Positions 41,085 through 49,425 of a stretch of DNA of 64,000 nt are shown in pieces. This DNA is from Herbidospora daliensis (GTDB taxonomy: Bacteria; Actinomycetota; Actinomycetes; Streptosporangiales; Streptosporangiaceae), in NCBI RefSeq assembly GCF_001570585.1, contig NZ_BBXF01000005.1, forward strand, positions 186,001-250,000, read 5' to 3'. Positions within the stretch are counted from its first letter, which is position 1; each line of letters starts with the position of its first letter. The notes under the pieces were generated by a model, which was not told the origin of the DNA, searched no databases, and saw only the letters and a program-made list of their open reading frames with translations. The translations under genes and the position numbers were made by a program.

Positions 41085-42626
41085 CGGCCGGAAGTGCGCG
41101 AACGCGGGCGTCGCCGCCCCCGCGACCTTCGCCGCGTCGTCGAAACGCCGCACCGCGACCGCGTCGGCCGCGCCCGGCAGCGCCGCGAACCCGGCGGCCT
41201 CCTGCGCGCTCATCGGGCCGCCCTGGACCTGGAGGGTGAACTCCGACGCCTCCGAGAGCCGCGCCCGGTAGTCCGGCTCGACCGCGCACAGGTAACGCTT
41301 GGCGGCGACGTGCAGCCGGACCGGCTCGGTCACCTCCGGCCCGAACCAGCGGCCCAGCAGGTCGGCCCCGGTGTGGCTGTGCCGGTTGTCGACGCCCGCC
41401 ATCAGCTCCGCACCGCCGTCGAGGTGCCCCAGGTCGTGCAGCAGCGCCGACGCGACCAGGTGCGCGGACGCCCCGGCGGCCTCGGCGAGCGCGGCGGCCT
41501 GGAGCATGTGCTCGGCCATGGTGACCGGTTCGCCCAGGTAGTCGCCGGTGCCGGGCCCGGTGAAGAGCGCCTCGAGCTCGTCCAGCGCGATAGTCCTGCG
41601 CAGCACCGCGAGCGTGCTCGCCAGGCCGTCGAGGTCGGCGTACGCGCCCTGCAGGTGCCGCGCGCCGCTCTGCTCGAAGGCGGTGCGGGCGTGCAGGAGC
41701 CGCGTGTTGTCGAAGATCAGGCAGTCGCCCGGCCCGAGCCGGAACGTCAACATCAGCTCGGGCCGCGCCAGCACCTTCGCGAAGGCGCGGTAGGCGTCAT
41801 AGAACCCGCCGGGTGAGCGCAGCGTGCCGAACGACCGGTTGTTGAACCGGACCTCCCGCACGTGCCCGAGCGGATCGACGTCGATGAGCGGCCGGAACGC
41901 GCTCAGCTCGGTCTGCGCGTCACGGTAGACGAACGGCACCGGCGTGCGCGCCAGCACCGCGAACGCGCCGGGGTCCTCCGCGCGCAGCAGCGCGGCGGCG
42001 TGGAACCCGTCGACGAGCCCCGAGTCGCCGCCCTCGGCCGCGTTGGTGAGACAGTGCAGCAGCTGGATCGTCGGCACCGGGTCGCGGTAGGGGTTGTCGG
42101 TGTGCGGGGCGATGGCCCGCGAGGTGAAGGCCAGGTTGCCCGGCGCGGGCTCCACCCGCACGTCGAAGAGCCGCCCGTAGTTGGTCTCCCGGACGTACCC
42201 GAACGACTCCGCCACCTCGAGGACCTGGCCCTCCTCGACGGGCACCCCTCGAAGCAGCGCGAACCCGAGCCGCTGCACGGCTTCCAGGACACGGAGCCGT
42301 TCGGCGGGCATGGACAGGTAAGTGTGCCAGTCGGCTTCGGGAAGGGCTTCCGGGGCTTGGGTCAGGTCGGCGGCGGACCACAGGCGTTTGCCCGCTTCGC
42401 TGCGGTGGTCGACTGCGGCCGGGGCGGTCAGCCAGGCGCGGGGGTAGACCGAGCGGTGCCCGTCGGGGAACCAGGTCACCTCGATCTGGTCCGCGCGTTC
42501 GGCCAGCGTGCCGATGGCCAGGTCGTCGGGCAGGTCGGTGATCTGGAAGAACTTCTGGCCGCTGTGCGGGTCGCGGCAGTCGGGGCACGGGCAGTTGTCC
42601 CGCAGCCACATCGGGTTGTCCAGCAT
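41058..42626 (-). CDS. Fused phosphonate hydroxylase-oxygenase (PhnY/TmpA-PhnZ/TmpB type)
   Basis: 522 aa. Residues 1-80: DUF971-like zinc site (C12, C14, C17, H21 in NCPCPDCRDPHSG). 100-345: TauD/gamma-butyrobetaine-hydroxylase fold with H175-x-D177 (APHTDNPY) and H312 (NTRLLHAR). 355-522: HD/MIOX-like mixed-valent di-iron domain with H373 (EHMLQ), H397-D398 (LLHDLGH), H416/H418, H439 and D497 (FDDAAK). In the 2-AEP (PhnY/PhnZ) and trimethylammonioethylphosphonate (TmpA/TmpB) pathways these are two enzymes that hydroxylate C1 and then cleave the C-P bond to phosphate. The gamma-butyrobetaine-hydroxylase-like half favours the Tmp type. Confidence 0.88.
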   Translation of the reverse strand: MLDNPMWLRDNCPCPDCRDPHSGQKFFQITDLPDDLAIGTLAERADQIEVTWFPDGHRSVYPRAWLTAPAAVDHRSEAGKRLWSAADLTQAPEALPEADWHTYLSMPAERLRVLEAVQRLGFALLRGVPVEEGQVLEVAESFGYVRETNYGRLFDVRVEPAPGNLAFTSRAIAPHTDNPYRDPVPTIQLLHCLTNAAEGGDSGLVDGFHAAALLRAEDPGAFAVLARTPVPFVYRDAQTELSAFRPLIDVDPLGHVREVRFNNRSFGTLRSPGGFYDAYRAFAKVLARPELMLTFRLGPGDCLIFDNTRLLHARTAFEQSGARHLQGAYADLDGLASTLAVLRRTIALDELEALFTGPGTGDYLGEPVTMAEHMLQAAALAEAAGASAHLVASALLHDLGHLDGGAELMAGVDNRHSHTGADLLGRWFGPEVTEPVRLHVAAKRYLCAVEPDYRARLSEASEFTLQVQGGPMSAQEAAGFAALPGAADAVAVRRFDDAAKVAGAATPAFAHFRPLLARLLRG

Positions 42627-42719
42627 GTCATCGTCCTCGTTCGCAAAAGTTGTATAGCCAACTTTGCGGGCCGAGATGTCCGGAAGGTGAAATCCCGTTG
42701 AGCGGGACGGGCCCGGTTC

Positions 42720-43439
42720 GTGAGGCTGGGGTGCGTGCTGCTGCTCGGGATCGTCGTGGTGGGGGCGTCGGTGCAGCGGCTCACCGGGATCGGGTTCGCG
42801 CTGGTCGGCGTGCCCGCGATGGCGCTGCTGCTCGGACCCGCCGACGGGGTGCGGCTCGCCAACTGCGGCGCGCTGGTCATCAGCGCCGCCGGGCTGGCGG
42901 CCACCTGGCGGTCGGTCCGGCCGGGCGCGATGATCCCGCTGGTGCTCGCCGCGGCGGCGGCCGTACCGGCCGGGGCCTGGTTCGCCCGCGGCCTGCCCGA
43001 ACCCGCGCTGCTCGCCGTCACCGGGGCGTTCGTCACCGCCGCCGCCCTGCTGGTGATGGCCGGGGTCCGGGTGCGGTCGCTGCGCGGGCGCGGCGGCGCG
43101 CTCGCGGCCGGCGCCGCGAGCGGTTTCCTCAACGCCTCCGCCGGCGTGGGCGGCCCCGCCGTCTCCCTGTACGCCGTCAACGCCGGCTGGACGGTACGCG
43201 AGTTCGTCCCCAACGCCCAGTTCTACGGCGTCGTCGTGAACGTCTTCTCCATCGCCGCCAAAGGACTCCCCCAGCTCACCGCCCCGACCTGGGCCCTGGT
43301 CGGCGCCGGCATCGCCGCCGGGCTGGCCGCCGGATCATTGCTGGCCCGGCACGTGCCCGAACGCCCCGCCCGGTGGACCGTGTTGTCACTCGCCCTGGCC
43401 GGCGGCCTCACGACCCTGGTGAAGGGCCTGACGGGCTGA
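42720..43439 (+). CDS. TauE/SafE family transporter
   Basis: 239 aa, seven to eight transmembrane segments, GTG start. Conserved TauE pattern GASVQRLTGIGFALVGVPAMALLLGP at the N-terminus and GAASGFLNASAGVGGPAVSLYA in the middle. Family members move sulfonates, sulfite or related anions; next to the phosphonate enzyme, an organophosphonate or a product could be carried (inference). Confidence 0.88.
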   Translation: MRLGCVLLLGIVVVGASVQRLTGIGFALVGVPAMALLLGPADGVRLANCGALVISAAGLAATWRSVRPGAMIPLVLAAAAAVPAGAWFARGLPEPALLAVTGAFVTAAALLVMAGVRVRSLRGRGGALAAGAASGFLNASAGVGGPAVSLYAVNAGWTVREFVPNAQFYGVVVNVFSIAAKGLPQLTAPTWALVGAGIAAGLAAGSLLARHVPERPARWTVLSLALAGGLTTLVKGLTG

Positions 43440-44039
43440 CCCCCGCGCGTGGAACGACCACGGGGTGCGGACCGGCGGGAAGTTGTACCGGTGCACCCCG
43501 GTGACCGTGAACCCCGCGCCCTCCAGCAGCGCGACGGTGTCACGCCCGGTGTGGCACCCGCCCGCGAGCGGCGGCCAGATCGTGGCGTCGAGGGCGCGCT
43601 GCATGCGTACAAGACCCGGGGAATCGGCCCTCCCGTGCTCCAGGAACCGCAGCTCACCCCCCGGCCGCAGCACCCGCCGCGCCTCGGCGAGCGCCTGGCC
43701 GACATCGGGGATCGAGCAGAGCACCAGGCAGAACACCACCGCGTCGACACTCGCGTCGAGCGCGGGCAACCGCGCCGCCGACCCCGCGAGCACCTCGACG
43801 GGCACCGGCGCCGCGGCGGCGGAGGTCGCGGCGTGCCGCCGCAGCAGCGCCTCCGGCTCCACCGCCAGCACCCGCGCGACGGCCGGCGGGTAGTGCGCGA
43901 AGTTCGCGCCGTCCCCCGCCCCTACCTCCACGACCTGCCCCGACAGCCCCGCGAGCAGGGCACGACGGTGCTCGGTCATGCCACGACGGTCCATGGTCTG
44001 CCGCAACCGCGGCCACATCCGGGCGAAGAGCTTCGGCAT
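43386..44039 (-). CDS. Class I SAM-dependent methyltransferase
   Basis: 217 aa: motif I VVEVGAGDGANFAHYPP near 43, motif II/III VDAVVFCLVLCSIPDVGQAL and RRVLRPGGELRFLEHG. Ends in HTGRDTVALLEGAGF, the plan of UbiE-like enzymes. Similar throughout to the methyltransferase at 59136. The last 54 bp overlap the convergent TauE gene. Substrate unknown. Confidence 0.87.
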   Translation of the reverse strand: MPKLFARMWPRLRQTMDRRGMTEHRRALLAGLSGQVVEVGAGDGANFAHYPPAVARVLAVEPEALLRRHAATSAAAAPVPVEVLAGSAARLPALDASVDAVVFCLVLCSIPDVGQALAEARRVLRPGGELRFLEHGRADSPGLVRMQRALDATIWPPLAGGCHTGRDTVALLEGAGFTVTGVHRYNFPPVRTPWSFHARGSARQALHQGREAAGQGE

Positions 44040-44072
44040 GACTCCATTAGACCCACGCATAAGATCGTCCGC

Positions 44073-44810
44073 ATGGCGACGAGGCTGGTACAGATTCACA
44101 TGAAAGCCGCCGACGACGAAGCGGTCGGCCGCTTCTGGGCCGAGGCCCTCGGCTGGGGCCTGTCCAGCGAGGGTCCGGGCGTGACCAACCTCGAACCCGA
44201 AGGGCTCACCTATCCCGACCCGACGGTCGTCTACATCGACGTCGTCCACGACCCGCTGCCCAAAACGGTCAAGAACCGCGTGCACCTCGACCTCGCCACC
44301 ACCTCGGTGGCACACCAGGCCGAGCTGCTCGCCCGGCTCCGCGCCCTCGGCGCGACGCCGGTCGACGTGGGTCAGGGCGACGTGCCGTGGACGGTGCTCG
44401 CCGACCCCGAAGGCAACGAGTTCTGCGTGCTCGAACCCCGCGAGATCTACCGCGACACCGGGCCGGTCGCCGCTGTCGTCGTCGACTGCGTGGACCCGCG
44501 TGCCATGGCGGGGTTCTGGGACGAGGCCATCGACTGGACCCTCCACGAGGTGACCGACGACCACGCGCGGCTGCGGTCGGCCAAGGGGGGCGGGCCCTAC
44601 CTGGAGTTCGTCCGCACCCCTGACGTGAAGACGGTGAAGAACCGGGTGCACCTCGACCTGCGGCCCTATCCCGGCGACGAGCAGGCGGCCGAGGCGGCGC
44701 GGATCCGGGCGCTGGGTGCCGTCGACATCAACATCGGGCAGGTCAACGTGCCGTGGACGGTCTTCGCCGACCCCGAGGGCAACGAGTTCTGCGTGCTGAC
44801 CCCGATGTAG
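44073..44810 (+). CDS. Two-domain VOC family protein
   Basis: 245 aa made of two VOC modules (about 1-128 and 130-245) sharing KTVKNRVHLDL and VPWTV(L/F)ADPEGNEFCVL, so an internal duplication. TAAGAT is 7 nt before the ATG (leaderless). Common as a hypothetical glyoxalase-like protein in actinobacteria; ligand unknown. Confidence 0.88.
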   Translation: MATRLVQIHMKAADDEAVGRFWAEALGWGLSSEGPGVTNLEPEGLTYPDPTVVYIDVVHDPLPKTVKNRVHLDLATTSVAHQAELLARLRALGATPVDVGQGDVPWTVLADPEGNEFCVLEPREIYRDTGPVAAVVVDCVDPRAMAGFWDEAIDWTLHEVTDDHARLRSAKGGGPYLEFVRTPDVKTVKNRVHLDLRPYPGDEQAAEAARIRALGAVDINIGQVNVPWTVFADPEGNEFCVLTPM

Positions 44811-44885
44811 AAAACCGTTTGTCCCCGTTGCCGGCGGGCCCGTAGGTTGCCTGCGGCCACCGCAGTGAAGACAGAGGACGACCGA

Positions 44886-45017
44886 GTGACCCCGCCTGCT
44901 TTCCAGATCTGACACGTACCACCGCACACCGTAAGCCGACCCTCGCCGTCGGCTCCGCCGGGCTGCCCCGGCCACACGGCGTCTGAGGCCGCGCGTCAAT
45001 CGGCCTCGTGTCAGATC
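44886..45017 (+). promoter_or_regulatory. Leader-peptide attenuator of the DUF1062 gene
   Basis: A short frame GTG...TGA (44886-44912, VTPPAFQI) with AGAGGA about 7 nt upstream is followed by mutually exclusive pairings. GATCTGACACG (44906-44916), covering the end of the leader frame, is perfectly complementary to CGTGTCAGATC (45007-45017). GAGGCCG/CGGCCTC (44985-45007) forms a competing hairpin. Ribosome stalling on the Pro-Pro-containing leader would free the downstream arm, as in translational or transcriptional attenuators of antibiotic-response genes. The mechanism is inference; the repeats and small frame are seen. Confidence 0.65.
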
Positions 45018-45027
45018 CAGAGAGACC

Positions 45028-45588
45028 ATGTCTTCACAACCTCATATCGTGCTGCCCTGGACCGTCCGCCGAACCAGGCTGCCGCTGCTGTCCCTACGCT
45101 GCGTCGACTGCGCGTCGGCGTCCGCGACGACCGGAGAGGGCCGGTTCCGGGTCAACGCCAACGGGAAACTGCTCGACGTGTGGCTGCTCGCGCGATGCGT
45201 GCGCTGCGACCGCACGAGCAAACTGACCGTGCGTTCGCGGGTGCCGGTCGGGAGCCTCGACGCGGCGGCGCTGCGCGGCTATCGGGACAACGACCCCGGC
45301 CTGGTGGCGTCGACCCTGCTCGACCCCCTGGTCGCGTACCGGAACGGGTTCGCCCTCGACTGGACGGGGGCGTGGCGGCTTCTCGGCCCCGCGGTCCCGC
45401 TCGACGGCGGGTGGCCGGTGCGGGTGGAGGTGGGCTTCGACGACCCGGTGCCGGTCCGGCCGGACCGGCTCATCGCCCAGGGGCTCGGCCTGAGCCGGGG
45501 CGAGGTGACGCGGCGGGTGAAGTGCGACGTTTCACTGCGCCGTGCGACGAGCCTCGGGTTCTCCTTCACCGTGCTGGCCGGAGACTAG
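45028..45588 (+). CDS. DUF1062 family protein
   Basis: 186 aa. Family landmarks: LPWTVRRTRLPLLSLRCVDC, FRVNANGKLLDVWLLARCVRCDRTSKL (two CxxC pairs, likely a zinc ribbon), and RLIAQGLGLSRGEVTRRV, a C-terminal S4-like RNA-binding turn. Zinc plus S4-like features suggest a ribosome- or tRNA-linked function, in keeping with the attenuator upstream. Unproven. Confidence 0.88.
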   Translation: MSSQPHIVLPWTVRRTRLPLLSLRCVDCASASATTGEGRFRVNANGKLLDVWLLARCVRCDRTSKLTVRSRVPVGSLDAAALRGYRDNDPGLVASTLLDPLVAYRNGFALDWTGAWRLLGPAVPLDGGWPVRVEVGFDDPVPVRPDRLIAQGLGLSRGEVTRRVKCDVSLRRATSLGFSFTVLAGD

Positions 45589-45661
45589 CGGTGGTCCGGG
45601 GGGCGGTTTTCGCCGTCCCCGGCATCGCCCTGGTTTTTGAACGAGCTGCCAACATGGGCGG

Positions 45662-46177
45662 GTGACCCGATACGTGGCCCTGTTGCGCGCCGTGAACCTC
45701 GGCAGCCACAAGAAGATCGCCATGCCCGACCTGCGCGCGGTCTGCGCGGGCCTGGGCTATGACGACGTCCAGACCTATCTGCAGAGCGGCAACGTCGTCT
45801 TCTCCACCGCCGAAACCGTGGCCGAGAAGGTCGCCCAGGACCTTGAGGAGGCGCTCGCCGCCCGGCTGGGCCTGACGACGGACGTCATCCTGCGGACCGC
45901 GGATCAGATGCGCGCCCTGGTCGACGGCTGCCCCGTCGAGGTGAGCGACCCGACCAAGGTGTCGGTGCTCTTCCTGCGCGACCAGCCCGCGCCCGACTGG
46001 CTCGACGGGTTCGACGCCGGCTCCTTCACACCTGAGGCCTTGTGGACGGCGGGCCGGGACATCTACTTCCACCTGCCCAACGGCACCGGCCGGGCCAAAC
46101 TGCCCCCGGCTGTCGGACGCCGTCTCAGGACCCCGGCGACGATGCGCAACTGGCGAACCGTCACCAACCTCACCTGA
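45662..46177 (+). CDS. DUF1697 family protein
   Basis: 171 aa from GTG 45662. Full-length DUF1697: RYVALLRAVNLGSHKKIAMPDLR, YDDVQTYLQSGNVVFST, and the C-terminal TMRNWRTVTNL. Function of the family is unknown. Confidence 0.92.
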   Translation: MTRYVALLRAVNLGSHKKIAMPDLRAVCAGLGYDDVQTYLQSGNVVFSTAETVAEKVAQDLEEALAARLGLTTDVILRTADQMRALVDGCPVEVSDPTKVSVLFLRDQPAPDWLDGFDAGSFTPEALWTAGRDIYFHLPNGTGRAKLPPAVGRRLRTPATMRNWRTVTNLT

Positions 46178-46288
46178 CAGGTATTTGCGCGCGCAGCTTT
46201 CTCGCGGCGCACGGGGGTGTCGTGAAGGCACGTTGCAAGCAGACCGGCTTCTACTGCGGACAACGTCGTCCTCACCAAGGAGAATCCG

Positions 46289-46783
46289 GTGAACCGCATC
46301 GTCCGCATACTCGGCCTCGGCGCCACCGCCGGAGCCCTTTCCCTGGGCCTGTTCGCACCCGCCGCCACAGCCTCCGCTCTGGCTGATCGGACCGCGACCG
46401 GCAACGTCACGTTCGACATGATGGACTACGAGAACTTCGGCAAGAACGAGCGCTGCCGCTACACCCTCCCTCTCAGCAAAACCGGGCGGATCGGCGGGCC
46501 GGCCAAGAGCTACAAGGCCTGGGCGAAGTGCGGCGGAGAGATCCGCACCGAGATCCACTACCGGCTCCAGTGGGCCGCCTCGGGCATCCTGACCGTGGAC
46601 GACATCGCCGTGTGGTTCTTCGAGGGCAACAGCGCCGACACTCCCTGGCTGAAAGGCAAAGGGAGCATCGGCAAATTCCTGCTCTGGCCGGGGCAGACCG
46701 CCACCAGGCAGATCCGGGTGCAGAACGACGCCGACCGGCAACCTGACGACCGCACCATCCTGACGTTCACCTTGCGCAACTGA
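46289..46783 (+). CDS. Secreted protein of unknown function
   Basis: 164 aa from GTG 46289, with AAGGAG 7 nt upstream. Signal peptide about 1-32 (LGLGATAGALSLGLFAPAATASA). The mature part has two Cys (ERCRYTL; AKCGGEI) that could form a disulfide and looks beta-rich. No family recognised. Confidence 0.75.
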   Translation: MNRIVRILGLGATAGALSLGLFAPAATASALADRTATGNVTFDMMDYENFGKNERCRYTLPLSKTGRIGGPAKSYKAWAKCGGEIRTEIHYRLQWAASGILTVDDIAVWFFEGNSADTPWLKGKGSIGKFLLWPGQTATRQIRVQNDADRQPDDRTILTFTLRN

Positions 46784-47150
46784 CAGCTGGTTCCGCGGCC
46801 TCCGGCCGGTGCGGCCCGGATTCCCGCTGGGCGAGACCGTTGCCGGCGGTGGTTTCCGCTCGCGCGAGACGACTGGCAAGCCGGTGTAGAGGGCTGCCTG
46901 CGGATCCTTCGGCAGGTGGCGGTCCCGGTGAACACGAGCGTGGAGTTCTGCTGCTTCCAGGAGTGCTTCCAGCGATGGAGACCATGACCAGCACGGTCGC
47001 GGTGAAGGCCGAGACGTGCGGCCGTGCGTAAGCAAGCCGGTCGGTGCGGGGGTTACCGGTACCCCAGGAGGCCGGATGACCAAGCGGGCTCATGAACGAT
47101 GACACTCGACGAGTTCGATCGCTTCCAGGACGCGGTCGCGGATGGGGCCC
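46784..47150. other. Intergenic, no supported gene
   Basis: Frames in both directions lack start signals and domain likeness. Nothing regulatory is evident apart from the ordinary 3' flank of the coiled-coil gene. Confidence 0.4.
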
Positions 47151-48317
47151 TCACCCATCGACGGCAGGTGCGGACCTGAGCTCGGCCGCGACCGCCCGCT
47201 CCCTCAGCACGGCCGCCTCCGTACGAGCCGACTCCAGCTCCGACCGCAGATCACCCAGCCGAGCCCGCTCAAGGGCGAGTTCGGCGCGCAACGTGGCGAC
47301 GCTTTCCTGAACAGCCGCGTGTTCGGCACGAAGCCGGGTCACCTCGGCCTGGGCCGCCTCCCCCGAAGTCCTGAGCGCGGCCGCCTCGGCCTGGCTGGCG
47401 CTCAGATCCGCAGCCAACGCGTCCCTCTCCTTCCGGGCCTGGGCCATCGCCTTATCCGAGGCGGCCAGCAACCCGGTGACCCGGGACACCTCCGCCTTGG
47501 CCTCGGCCGCACCAGCGGCCGCATCGGCCCGCGCCTGATCGGCGGCCTCGGCCCGCGTGACGGCCCGGTCACGCTCGGCCTCGGCCGCGTCGGCCCGCGC
47601 CGTCGCCGCGGCGGTCGCCTTCTCGGCGGTGGCGACGTCCTTGCGCGCCTCCTGAACGTCCCGCTGCGCAGCGGCCGCCTTCGCCTCCGCCCGCCGGCCC
47701 TTCTTCTCGGCCTCCGTGGCAGCCGCCCGCGCCTCCTGCGTCTCGGCCTCCGCGTGATCGCGCCGCGCCTCGGCCTGCTCGGCCCGCCTCCGCGCCTCGT
47801 CCGCGGTCTGCTTGGCGACCCGCTCGGTCGCCGCCGCTTCCCGGAGCGCGGCCAGCGCCTGCTCCCGGGCGTTCTCGGCGTCGGTGAACGCGTTGTCCCG
47901 CTCCGCCAGCGCCTCGTCGGCGCGGTGTTCGGCCTGTTGGGCATTCCTGCGGGCGTCTTCGGTGGCGGCCCGGGCCAGGCGTACCTGCTCGAAGGCCTGT
48001 TCCCGCTCGGCCCGCGCGACGGCCACACGGGTGTGCGCCTCGGCCTGCACGGCGCTGAGGCGGGCTTCGACGCCTGCCGGCGAGAGTTCGTCGGCCAGGA
48101 CCTGGGCCAGGGGGGCGATGGCTGCGGCCAGGCCCTTCTCCATGCGGTCGTAGAGCTCTTCGGCGCGGGCCAGGGATCCGTCGAGGCCGGGGGTGGAGCG
48201 GCGCAGTTCGCGGGATTTCTTGGCGGCGGCCTGGCAGTCGCTCTCGGGACAGTACTCCTTTGGGCGGCCGCGTCCTTGGCGCAGTTCCAGGGGTCTGCCG
48301 CAGTGCTTGCAGGTCAC
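47151..48317 (-). CDS. Zinc-finger coiled-coil protein (KfrA-like)
   Basis: 388 aa from GTG 48317 (GTG 48326 is possible). Residues 1-40: zinc ribbon CKHCGRPLELRQGRGRPKEYC...C, a DNA-binding-type motif followed by basic AAKKSRELRR. From about 55 to the end, an almost uninterrupted Ala/Glu/Arg-rich coiled coil of over 300 residues. This recalls plasmid KfrA proteins (DNA binding plus long coiled coil, autoregulated) but the N-terminus differs. Two perfect AT-rich palindromes lie directly upstream. Confidence 0.82.
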   Translation of the reverse strand: MTCKHCGRPLELRQGRGRPKEYCPESDCQAAAKKSRELRRSTPGLDGSLARAEELYDRMEKGLAAAIAPLAQVLADELSPAGVEARLSAVQAEAHTRVAVARAEREQAFEQVRLARAATEDARRNAQQAEHRADEALAERDNAFTDAENAREQALAALREAAATERVAKQTADEARRRAEQAEARRDHAEAETQEARAAATEAEKKGRRAEAKAAAAQRDVQEARKDVATAEKATAAATARADAAEAERDRAVTRAEAADQARADAAAGAAEAKAEVSRVTGLLAASDKAMAQARKERDALAADLSASQAEAAALRTSGEAAQAEVTRLRAEHAAVQESVATLRAELALERARLGDLRSELESARTEAAVLRERAVAAELRSAPAVDG

Positions 48318-48332
48318 GAAGATCACTCTAGC

Positions 48333-48366
48333 ATTTCTGATTTTCTGGAAACAGAAAATCAGAAAT
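48333..48366 (+). promoter_or_regulatory. 15-bp-arm AT-rich palindrome
   Basis: ATTTCTGATTTTCTG / CAGAAAATCAGAAAT, perfect arms separated by GAAA, 16 bp before the coiled-coil gene's start. Strikingly AT-rich in this genome. Candidate autoregulatory operator or centromere-like site for the zinc-finger coiled-coil protein; a terminator reading in either direction is the simpler alternative. Confidence 0.7.
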
Positions 48367-48400
48367 AGAGATCCGTTGTGTTGGAGGCGTAGATGATCTT

Positions 48401-48424
48401 CCAACATAATCCTCGTTATGTTGG
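48401..48424 (+). promoter_or_regulatory. 9-bp-arm palindrome
   Basis: CCAACATAA / TTATGTTGG with a 6-nt spacer, 35 bp from the previous palindrome and farther upstream of the coiled-coil gene. Probable second protein-binding site. Confidence 0.55.
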
Positions 48425-48519
48425 TGGATCCCTACGGATGTGACGCGCAAGCTCGCCGGCTGTTCCGGCTCCGAATGTCCTGTCTCGTTGAAACTGGGGC
48501 ATCCTGGTGTTCGTCTCAT

Positions 48520-48749
48520 CGCAGGGCGGCGCCGAGCGGGGTGTCTTCGGCGGGGTCCAGGACGAGGTCGACCTGATGGCCTACGGCCCCCGCCTGGATG
48601 AGGCCAGCCGCCACCGCCCCCTCGCCCATGCGACCGGCCAGCCGGGCGACGTCTACATCTGCCACCCGCTCCTCGTCCACGCCGCCCAAACCCACCACGG
48701 CACCCGCCCCCGCTTCATGTCCCAGCTCCCGATCACCCTGGACCCGCAT
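48520..48749 (+). pseudogene. Rearranged fragment of the PhyH dioxygenase gene
   Basis: 48561-48749 is identical to 8043-8231 of the dioxygenase gene (189 of 189 bp). Directly before it, 48520-48560 is the reverse complement of the next 41 bp of the same gene (8232-8272) with one change. Together they cover 8043-8272, the last 41 bp inverted and moved to the front. The fragment encodes codons of the oxygenase C-terminus in frame (VDLMAYGPRLDEAS...) but cannot make the enzyme. Confidence 0.9.
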
Positions 48750-48750
48750 T

Positions 48751-49425
48751 GAAGGCATGGGCAGAGCAGCGAACGCGGGCTACTGAATTCGAGCTGGTGT
48801 ATCTGAGCGCCAAGGGCCGCTGGTTCACTGCTGGAGCGCCCGTTTCGAGAACGCGCCGCCCTGACGAACGTTCTCCTCACACCAAGGGCAGCGCAACTTC
48901 CCGGGGCTGTGGTGGTCTGCCACGACCGGCGAACACGTGGGATTCGAATCATGGTTGGAACCCGATCAGGCGATGACGCTTGACTTCTCCCCTCGAGTGA
49001 TCGGGTTCTCCTGCCAGCCGTTCCGGCTCCTCTGGTCGGAGGACGGCACGCCGCGGAAGCACGCACCCGACTTCTTCGCGCGACTGGACGATGCAACAGG
49101 CCTCGTCATTGACGTCCGGGCAGATGACCGCATAGAGCCCACCGACGCCAAAGCGTTCTCGGTGACCGCAGCGGCATGTGAGGCGGTGGGATGGGCCTCC
49201 AAACGGGCGGGCGCACTGGATCCAGTGCTGGCTGCCAATGTCCGCTGGTTAGCGGGCTATCGCCATCCTCGCTGCGACAACCACGACTACGGAGCCCGGT
49301 TGCGGCAGGTGTTCATGATTCCGACTCCGCTGCTGGACGGTGCCAACGCTGTCGGCGATCCCGTAGCAGTTCTGCCAGTGCTGTTTCACCAACTGCGGCC
49401 GGGGATTTTGTGTTCGCTGAGCTAG
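48751..49425 (+). pseudogene. TnsA-like transposase endonuclease, degraded
   Basis: An N-terminal piece (TEFELVYLSAKGRWFTAGAPV, about 48787-48850) is followed in another frame by the body, open from 48865: GQRNFPGLWWSATTGEHVGFESWLEPD, HAPDFFARLDDATGLVIDVRADDRIEP and GAVGDPVAVLPVLFH-like end. This is the actinobacterial TnsA-like endonuclease of heteromeric transposases. The nuclease triad region (E in FESWLE, D in HAPDFF, V-D-V-R) is intact, but there is an in-frame TGA (48862) and no TnsB/TnsC gene beside it. Remnant. Confidence 0.65.

Noticed and set aside
46840-47105. Short ORFs between the secreted protein and the coiled-coil gene
   Set aside because: No ribosome site, no conservation that I can see and atypical composition; treated as noncoding.
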